Assembly: GCA_958421655.1 (NCBI GenBank)
Contig: CATZMG010000075.1
Location: 1 to 9,233, forward strand
From: an uncultured Collinsella sp.
GTDB lineage: Bacteria > Actinomycetota > Coriobacteriia > Coriobacteriales > Coriobacteriaceae
Direction of reading: 5' to 3'
Length of the DNA stretch: 9,233 nt
Positions within the stretch are counted from its first letter, which is position 1, and every line of letters starts with the position of its first letter. A program made the position numbers and the translations under genes. Shown piece by piece: positions 3,864-9,233 of this stretch. The notes under the pieces were generated by a model that ran no database searches, was not told the DNA's origin, and saw only the letters and a list, made by a program, of their open reading frames with translations.

Positions 3864-6140
3864 ATGATGGGATCAAACGTGAGCGATACAAAGCTAAAGC
3901 CAGCAACCAAAAAGCCTGCCACCCGTAAAGCCGCCCCGCACGCACCGGAGCTCACCAAAGACGATGTCTACCTGTTTGGCATCGGCACGTGGGAGCGCAG
4001 CTGGGAAAAGATGGGCGCGCATCCCGACACGCAGAAACGTACGCGCGGCTGGCGTTTTTGCGTTTGGGCGCCCGAAGTAAAGAGCGTCCATGTCATTGGC
4101 GAATTTAACGACTGGGACGAAGAAGCAAACCCGCTGGTGCCCATGCATACGAGCGCTATTTGGGAAGGCTTTATTCCTGGCGCCGAGCAGGGCCAGCTCT
4201 ATAAGTACCTTATCGAGACCAACGAGGGCGAAAAGCTCTACAAGGCCGATCCGTATGCCTTTAAGGCAGAGTGCCCTCCGGGCACGGCAAGCGTATTGTG
4301 GACCCTCGACGGCTATAAGTGGAACGATGCCGCATGGCTCAAGCGCCGCGCCAGCCATAACCACATGTCGCAGCCCCTTAACATCTATGAGGTGCATATT
4401 GGGTCGTGGAAGCGCCACGGTGACGCGCCGCAGGGCGAGCCCGACGAGTACGGCAACTACCCCGGCCCCATGGATCCCTTCCCCGCGCAGCGCGGCGAGT
4501 TCTATACCTACGATGACCTGTCGGTGGAGCTCGTGGACTACGTGCACGACATGGGCTATACGCATATCGAGGTCATGCCGCTTATGGAGCATCCTTTCGA
4601 TGGCTCCTGGGGCTACCAGACGTCCGGCTACTTTGCCGCCACGTCGCGCTACGGCAATCCTCAGCAGCTCATGCACTTTATCGATGCATGCCACGAGGCA
4701 GGCATCGGCGTGATTATGGACTGGGTGCCTGGCGGTTTTTGCGCCGACGCCCACGGCCTTGCCACCTTTAACGGCCACATGCTGTTTGAGCACGAGATTC
4801 ACCCCAACTGGGGCACGCACAAGTTTGACTTCGCCCGCGGAGAGGTCCGCTCCTTCCTGGTCTCCAACGTGCTGTACTGGCTCGAGGACTTCCACGTGGA
4901 CGGTATTCGCATGGACGGCGTGTCCAGCATGCTGTACCTCAACTTTGGCATCGACGATCCGGGGCAAAAGAAGTTCAACAAGTACGGTACCGAGGAGGAC
5001 CTTGACGCCAGCGCGTTTATACGTCAGGTCAACTGTGCCGTGGAGGCGCACTACCCCGACGTGATGATGATGGCCGAGGAGTCCACCGCGTGGCCGCTCG
5101 TGACCTATCCGCCGCAGGACGGCGGCCTGGGCTTCCACTACAAGTGGGACATGGGCTGGATGAACGACACCCTGCACTACATGCAGACCGATTTTCCGTG
5201 GCGCCCCGGCAACCACGGGCTGCTCACGTTCTCCATCATGTATGCCTTTACCGAGAACTTCATCTGTCCGCTGAGTCACGACGAAGTCGTGCACGGCAAG
5301 TGCTCGCTCATCGGCCGTATGCCGGGCGACTGGTGGCGCCAGTTTGCCGGCCTGCGCACGCTGGCCTTCTACCAGATGACGCACCCCGGTGCCAAGCTCA
5401 ACTTTATGGGCAACGAGATCGGCCAGTTTATTGAATGGCGCTACTACGAGTCCATCCAGTGGTTCCTGACCGAGGAGTACGAGACTCACCGTCATCATCA
5501 AGCGTTTATCAAGGCGCTCAACCACCTGTACACCGCCGAGCCCGCCCTGTACGAGCGCGGCTACACCGACGACGGCTTTACCTGGATCGACGCGGACAAC
5601 TCCAAGCAGTCCATCGTGAGCTTTGTGCGTCAGGGCGAGGACGTCGAAGACGACCTGGTGATCCTGATCAACTTTGACCCGGCGAGCTACGAGAGCTTCC
5701 GCGTGGGCGTGCCGCGCGAGGGTGACTGGGAGGTCATCTTCGACTCTGACCGTCCCGAGTTTGGCGGCAGCGGATACGCCGGCGAGGAGCCCTACACCTG
5801 CTCGAGCGAGCCCTATCCCTGGAACGGACAGATGGACTCCATCGAGATTAAGGTGCCCGGTCTGGCAGGCGTGGTGCTTAAGCGCCGCGGCCCCAGCAGC
5901 TATAAGCCTCCGGTGGTTGAGGAGCCCAAGAAGGCGACGCGCAAGCGCGCGTCCTCGGTAAAGCCCAAGCCCGCGGCTGCTAAGAAGGCTCCGGCCAAGG
6001 CGAAGGCTACGACGACCAAGGCCAAGGCTAAGGCTGCCGCAAAGCCTGCTACTAAGGCCGCAGCCAAGAAGCCGGCTGCCAAAAAGGCTGCTCCCAAGGC
6101 CAAGGCAGCTGCTGTTAAGGCTCCTGCCAAGAAAGCGTAA
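3864..6140 (+). CDS. glgB: 1,4-alpha-glucan branching enzyme (GH13) with a lysine/alanine-rich C-terminal tail
   Basis: The enzyme cuts alpha-1,4-glucan and re-attaches the piece by an alpha-1,6 bond during glycogen synthesis. Counting from the ATG at 3864, there is a basic N-terminus (about 6-30), a CBM48 domain containing FCVWAPEVKSVHVIGEFNDWD (about 65-85, with its two halves FCVWAPEVKS and VHVIGEFNDW), a GH13 barrel (about 170-560) and a beta-sandwich domain ending near 675. Catalytic regions present are DWVPGGF (Asp286), GIRMDGV (nucleophile Asp351), MAEES (acid/base Glu405) and SHDEVVHGK (His472, Asp473). In region I the usual PGHF histidine is glycine (codon 4734-4736). The last ~70 residues are an H1-like Lys/Ala/Pro tail without acidic residues, not part of typical GlgB (~630-730 residues). 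The start is uncertain: ATG 3864 or 3867 lack a good ribosome-binding site, while GTG at 3879 follows GGGA by 6 bp. Confidence 0.93.
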   Translation: MMGSNVSDTKLKPATKKPATRKAAPHAPELTKDDVYLFGIGTWERSWEKMGAHPDTQKRTRGWRFCVWAPEVKSVHVIGEFNDWDEEANPLVPMHTSAIWEGFIPGAEQGQLYKYLIETNEGEKLYKADPYAFKAECPPGTASVLWTLDGYKWNDAAWLKRRASHNHMSQPLNIYEVHIGSWKRHGDAPQGEPDEYGNYPGPMDPFPAQRGEFYTYDDLSVELVDYVHDMGYTHIEVMPLMEHPFDGSWGYQTSGYFAATSRYGNPQQLMHFIDACHEAGIGVIMDWVPGGFCADAHGLATFNGHMLFEHEIHPNWGTHKFDFARGEVRSFLVSNVLYWLEDFHVDGIRMDGVSSMLYLNFGIDDPGQKKFNKYGTEEDLDASAFIRQVNCAVEAHYPDVMMMAEESTAWPLVTYPPQDGGLGFHYKWDMGWMNDTLHYMQTDFPWRPGNHGLLTFSIMYAFTENFICPLSHDEVVHGKCSLIGRMPGDWWRQFAGLRTLAFYQMTHPGAKLNFMGNEIGQFIEWRYYESIQWFLTEEYETHRHHQAFIKALNHLYTAEPALYERGYTDDGFTWIDADNSKQSIVSFVRQGEDVEDDLVILINFDPASYESFRVGVPREGDWEVIFDSDRPEFGGSGYAGEEPYTCSSEPYPWNGQMDSIEIKVPGLAGVVLKRRGPSSYKPPVVEEPKKATRKRASSVKPKPAAAKKAPAKAKATTTKAKAKAAAKPATKAAAKKPAAKKAAPKAKAAAVKAPAKKA
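5922..6137 (+). repeat. Low-complexity AAG/GCN coding repeat (H1-like tail of GlgB)
   Basis: The DNA is a degenerate array of lysine (AAG) and alanine (GCC, GCT, GCA, GCG) codons with interspersed proline. The encoded last 71 residues contain 23 Lys, 2 Arg and 29 Ala, with no Asp or Glu, in units such as AAKKPAAKKAAPK and KAPAKKA. Such repeats often change length between strains. The same composition occurs in tails of actinobacterial HU (HupB), histone H1 and heparin-binding haemagglutinin. Confidence 0.85.
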
Positions 6141-6198
6141 CAAAGCCGTTACAGCTGTAATTACCCGCCCTGCGGGGGCGTAGGATACAAGACATAAC

Positions 6199-6233
6199 CG
6201 TTCCGGGAGAAACATCCCCGGGGGAAAGGAACG
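6199..6233 (+). promoter_or_regulatory. Hairpin that could occlude the glgP ribosome-binding site
   Basis: CGTTCC (6199-6204) can pair with GGAACG (6228-6233), and GGG (6205-6207) with CCC (6216-6218). The AAAGGA ribosome-binding site of glgP (6225-6230) falls partly inside the 3' arm, directly before the ATG at 6235. Opening this helix would be needed for efficient initiation, so translation of glgP could be modulated independently of glgB. A second GC-rich inverted repeat (CCCGC...GCGGG) lies upstream near 6165-6177. Neither is followed by a T-run. Confidence 0.4.
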
Positions 6234-6234
6234 T

Positions 6235-8661
6235 ATGAATAAGATCTTCGACAACAAGCAGGAGTTTACCGAGCTCTATCGCGATGCCGTCATGAGCATC
6301 AGTGGCAAGAGCGTCGAGGCCGCCAGCGACCTGGACCGCTTTAACGCCCTGGCAAAGCTCGTGGCCGAGAAAGCACGCACCGTTGCCACCAAGAGTGACG
6401 CCCGCGTCACCGCCGAGGGCAAGAAGCGCGTGTACTACTTCTCGATTGAGTTTTTGATCGGCCGCCTGCTCGACAACTACCTGCTTAACTTTGGCGTGCG
6501 CGATATGGTCGCCGAGGCTCTCGACGACATGGGCTTTGATCTGTCCGTCATCGAGAACCAGGAGCCCGATCCGGCGCTGGGCAACGGTGGCCTGGGCCGT
6601 CTGGCCGCATGCTTCCTGGATTCCATGGCAGCCGAGGGCATTGCCGGCTACGGCAACGGCATGCGCTACCGTTACGGCCTGTTTAAGCAGGAGATCGTCA
6701 ACGGCAGCCAGGTCGAGGCCACCGATGAGTGGCTCACCCACGGCTATCCCTGGGAGGTCCGTCGTCAGGACAAGGCCGTGACCATTAAGTTTGGTGGCCA
6801 TGTTGAGGGCTTTGAGGAGAACGGCCGCACGTTCTACCGCACGGTGGACACGCAGGACATCCTGGCCGTCCCCTACGACATCCCAGTCGTGGGCTATGCC
6901 GGCGAGACCGTGAACAAGCTGCGCGTTTGGGCCGCCGAGCCGGTCGAGGAGCACTTTGACCTTGAGGCCTTCAACCGCGGCGACTATGCCCTGGCCGATG
7001 CCGAGCGCGCCGAGGCCGAGGCCATCAGCGCCATCCTCTACCCCAACGACGCCGGCGAGCACGGCCGTCTGCTGCGCCTGAAGCAGGAGTACCTGTTTGT
7101 TTCGGCCGGCATCTACAGCCTGCTCGACACCTTTGAGAAGGAGCACGGCGAGAACTGGGAGCTGCTGCCGCAGTTTGTTGCTATCCACACCAACGATACC
7201 CACCCCGCCATGTGCGGCCCCGAGCTCATGCGTATCCTCATCGACGAGAAGAAGCTCGAGTGGGACGACGCTTGGAACATCGTGACGCAGGTCGTGAGCT
7301 ACACCAACCACACCATCCTGCCCGAGGCTCTGGAGAAGTGGCCCATCGGTACGTTCTCCAAGCTCCTCCCCCGCGTGTACCAGATCATCGACGAGATCAG
7401 CCGTCGTTGGCACGAGTCGTTCGACACAACCCAGGAGGGCTGGCAGGAGCGTCTGCGCCAGACCGCCATTCTGTGGGACGGCGAGATTCGCATGGCCAAC
7501 CTGTCCGTGATCTGCAGTCACAGCGTCAACGGCGTTGCCAAGATCCACTCCGACATCATCAAGAACATCGTGCTCAAGGACTTCTATGCCCTAACGCCCG
7601 AGAAGTTCAACAACAAGACCAACGGCATCTCGCACCGTCGCTTCTTTGCCGAGGCCAACCCCACCTATGCCAAGCTCGTGACCGAGGCCATTGGCGACGG
7701 CTGGCTGAAGGACGCCTTTGAGCTGGAAAAGCTCAAGGAGTTTAAGGACGACACCGAGTTCCTTAAGGCCGTGGGTGCCTCCAAGCGCGCCAACAAGGAG
7801 CGCCTGGCCGCCTACGTTAAGGCCGAGACCGGTCTGGTCATTGACCCCAACACCGTCTTCGATGTTCAGGTTAAGCGCTTCCATGCCTACAAGCGCCAGC
7901 TCATGAACATCATGAAGGTGATGGACATCTACAACCGTCGCATCGCCGATCCCAACTTCCACGTGACGCCGACGACCTTCATCTTTAGCGGCAAGGCTGC
8001 CTCGAGCTACACCTTCGCCAAGGAGACCATCCGCCTCATTAACTCCGTGGCCGAAGTTATCAACAACGACGCCCGCGTCAACGAGGTCATGAAGGTCTGC
8101 TTTATCCCCAACTTCCGTGTGAGCAACGCCCAGCTCATCTACCCCGCCGCAGAGATCTCGGAGCAGATTTCCACGGCCGGCAAGGAAGCCTCGGGCACGT
8201 CCAACATGAAGCTCATGATGAACGGCGCCATTACGCTGGGCACCCTCGACGGCGCCAACATCGAGATCGCCGACCTGGCCGGCCGCGAGAACGAGGCCAT
8301 CTTTGGCCTGACCGCCCCCGAGGTCGAGCAGCTCTGGGCATCGAGCAGCTACTTTGCGTGGGATACGCTCAACAACGATCGCGAGCGTCTGGGCCGCGTG
8401 ATGGACGAGCTTAAGGACAACACGTTTGCCGGCCTTTCGGGAAACTTTGAGAGCATCTACAACGAGCTCATGAACAACAACGACCCCGACCTGGTCATGG
8501 CAGACTTCCGCAGCTACGTGGATGCGTGGGAGAAGCTCACCGGCAGCTATGGCGACCAGGAGACCTGGAACCGCAAGGCCCTGCTCAACACCGCCTCGAG
8601 CGGCTGGTTCTCGAGCGACCGCACCATCCGCGAGTACCGCGACGAGATCTGGCACGCGTAA
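6235..8661 (+). CDS. glgP: Glycogen/maltodextrin phosphorylase (GT35)
   Basis: This PLP-dependent cytoplasmic enzyme releases glucose-1-phosphate from alpha-1,4-glucan ends by phosphorolysis. At 808 residues it spans the full family length. Visible motifs are YYFSIEFLIGRLLDNYL (67-83), DPALGNGGLGRLAACFLDS (112-130), GMRYRYGLFKQ (142-152), NDTHPAMCGPEL (320-331), SYTNHTILPEALE (355-367), KTNGISHRRF (461-470), VKRFHAYKRQ (546-555) and the PLP-binding segment EASGTSNMK, with the Schiff-base lysine at 659, followed by NGAITLGTLDGANIE (663-677). The ATG at 6235 follows AAAGGA at 4-5 bp. It lacks the N-terminal phosphorylation extension of eukaryotic enzymes. It lies 94 bp after glgB and 107 bp before glgC in the same direction, so it is probably in one operon that both builds and degrades glycogen. 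Glycogen versus maltodextrin preference cannot be told from sequence. Confidence 0.96.
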   Translation: MNKIFDNKQEFTELYRDAVMSISGKSVEAASDLDRFNALAKLVAEKARTVATKSDARVTAEGKKRVYYFSIEFLIGRLLDNYLLNFGVRDMVAEALDDMGFDLSVIENQEPDPALGNGGLGRLAACFLDSMAAEGIAGYGNGMRYRYGLFKQEIVNGSQVEATDEWLTHGYPWEVRRQDKAVTIKFGGHVEGFEENGRTFYRTVDTQDILAVPYDIPVVGYAGETVNKLRVWAAEPVEEHFDLEAFNRGDYALADAERAEAEAISAILYPNDAGEHGRLLRLKQEYLFVSAGIYSLLDTFEKEHGENWELLPQFVAIHTNDTHPAMCGPELMRILIDEKKLEWDDAWNIVTQVVSYTNHTILPEALEKWPIGTFSKLLPRVYQIIDEISRRWHESFDTTQEGWQERLRQTAILWDGEIRMANLSVICSHSVNGVAKIHSDIIKNIVLKDFYALTPEKFNNKTNGISHRRFFAEANPTYAKLVTEAIGDGWLKDAFELEKLKEFKDDTEFLKAVGASKRANKERLAAYVKAETGLVIDPNTVFDVQVKRFHAYKRQLMNIMKVMDIYNRRIADPNFHVTPTTFIFSGKAASSYTFAKETIRLINSVAEVINNDARVNEVMKVCFIPNFRVSNAQLIYPAAEISEQISTAGKEASGTSNMKLMMNGAITLGTLDGANIEIADLAGRENEAIFGLTAPEVEQLWASSSYFAWDTLNNDRERLGRVMDELKDNTFAGLSGNFESIYNELMNNNDPDLVMADFRSYVDAWEKLTGSYGDQETWNRKALLNTASSGWFSSDRTIREYRDEIWHA

Positions 8662-8677
8662 AGGCCGCGAGCTCCCC

Positions 8678-8728
8678 AATGCCAGCACGGCATTACTCGA
8701 CGGGCGCGACGTTGCGCCGCGCCCGTCG
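8678..8728 (+). other. Twin hairpins between glgP and glgC
   Basis: AATGCC (8678-8683) pairs with GGCATT (8689-8694) over 5 nt. Immediately afterwards CGACGGGCGCG (8698-8708) pairs perfectly over 11 bp with CGCGCCCGTCG (8718-8728) around a 9-nt loop. The second stem is strong enough for a terminator, but what follows is CTAATGGG, not a T-run. It may therefore be a partial terminator, an RNA-processing or stability element that sets the glgC/glgP ratio, rather than a full stop. Confidence 0.6.
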
Positions 8729-8768
8729 CTAATGGGTTTAGGAACATCGATGACAGAAGGAGAGATCG

Positions 8769-9233
8769 ATGAGTAAGAAAGAATGCATCGCGATGCTCCT
8801 CGCAGGAGGACAGGGCAGCCGATTGGGGGCACTCACCCAAAAGATCGCTAAGCCGGCGGTTAGCTTTGGTGGCAAGTTCCGCATTATCGACTTTTCGCTC
8901 TCCAACTGCTCCAACTCGGGCATCGACACGGTGGGCGTTCTGACGCAGTACCGCCCCTACCTGCTGCATGCCTACGTGGGCTCTGGCGAGGCTTGGGATC
9001 TGGACAGCCGTGACGGCGGCGTGTCGATCCTGCCGCCGTACGAGACGCAGACCGGCGGCGCCTGGTATGCGGGCACGGCCGACGCCATTACGCAGAACCT
9101 CGACTACATCAAGGCCAACGACCCCAAGTACGTCCTGATTCTTTCGGGCGATCACCTGTATCGCATGGACTACCGCAAGATGCTCAAGACGCACATTGAG
9201 AACAACGCCGACCTCACGGTGAGCGTTATGCCC
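8769..9233 (+). CDS. glgC: Glucose-1-phosphate adenylyltransferase (ADP-glucose pyrophosphorylase), N-terminal part
   Basis: The enzyme makes ADP-glucose from ATP and glucose-1-phosphate, the committed step of bacterial glycogen synthesis. The window contains 155 residues, less than half of a normal ~380-430-residue protein; the frame is open to the end. Motifs visible are the nucleotidyltransferase loop MLLAGGQGSRL (9-19), IAKPAVSFGGKFRIIDF (26-42) with SNCSNSGI directly after it, GTADAI (105-110) and LSGDHLYRMDY (124-134). AAGGAG at 8757-8762 lies 6 bp before the ATG, a strong ribosome-binding site. It is the third gene in the glg series, 107 bp downstream of glgP with the twin hairpins between. 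Allosteric class cannot be judged because the C-terminal beta-helix domain is outside the window. Confidence 0.95.
   Translation, partial: MSKKECIAMLLAGGQGSRLGALTQKIAKPAVSFGGKFRIIDFSLSNCSNSGIDTVGVLTQYRPYLLHAYVGSGEAWDLDSRDGGVSILPPYETQTGGAWYAGTADAITQNLDYIKANDPKYVLILSGDHLYRMDYRKMLKTHIENNADLTVSVMP

Noticed and set aside
5926..6137. Possibility that the GlgB tail is a separate histone-like gene or a frameshift product
   Set aside because: The frame is continuous with the catalytic domains, there is no internal start with a ribosome-binding site, and Lys/Ala codon use is consistent to the stop.
3894..6257. 787-codon open frame antisense to glgB
   Set aside because: It is a mirror of GC-rich codon structure of a clearly coding gene, has Val/Leu/His/Gly-rich composition and shows no domain. 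The sense strand carries complete GH13 motifs.
6115..7548. 477-codon open frame antisense to glgP
   Set aside because: Same codon-bias artefact; the opposite strand encodes canonical phosphorylase motifs throughout.
7591..8832. 413-codon open frame antisense to glgP/glgC
   Set aside because: It crosses the end of glgP, the twin hairpins and the glgC start on the other strand; no recognisable protein features.

Overview
The window looks like a chromosomal segment of a high-GC gut actinobacterium of the class Coriobacteriia, most likely Collinsella or a close relative. That placement is an inference from GC-rich coding sequence, frequent GTG/TTG starts, a NusG-paralog-led surface-polysaccharide locus and a compact glycogen cluster. 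No 16S or other definitive marker is present.

Left part (1-1510, mainly minus strand): the 5' end of a polysaccharide (capsule/EPS) locus. A candidate AT-rich promoter (about 1470-1510) feeds a ~280-nt leader with several inverted repeats, then a specialised NusG paralog (LoaP/RfaH/UpxY type) and then a membrane-anchored initiating sugar transferase. The transferase is cut off by the right end of an IS3-family element (IS150-like), whose transposase C-terminus and terminal inverted repeat occupy positions 1-112. The last 11 codons and the stop of the surviving reading frame come from IS DNA.

Middle (1511-3540, minus strand): about 400 bp with no supported gene, then a tRNA-Ala(GGC) with encoded CCA, a near-consensus promoter and a perfect-palindrome terminator. 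Next is a 73-nt three-tier interrupted palindrome, then a two-gene operon encoding a HAD phosphatase-like protein and a thiamine pyrophosphokinase-like protein.

Right part (3541-9233, plus strand): a divergent control region with repeated TGGTAAAAC half-sites, then glgB, glgP and the 5' part of glgC. The order branching enzyme, phosphorylase, ADP-glucose pyrophosphorylase suggests co-transcription. GlgC makes ADP-glucose, GlgB introduces alpha-1,6 branches and GlgP releases glucose-1-phosphate; glycogen synthase is not in the window. Two things stand out in GlgB: the conserved region-I histidine is a glycine, and the protein ends in a ~70-residue histone-H1-like Lys/Ala tail. Hairpins lie at both intergenic junctions, one of them overlapping the glgP ribosome-binding site.

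I see no CRISPR array, toxin-antitoxin pair, phage module or recognisable new defence system. The most distinctive signals are the odd GlgB, the operator-like repeats upstream of it, and the IS-interrupted polysaccharide locus behind a structured LoaP leader.
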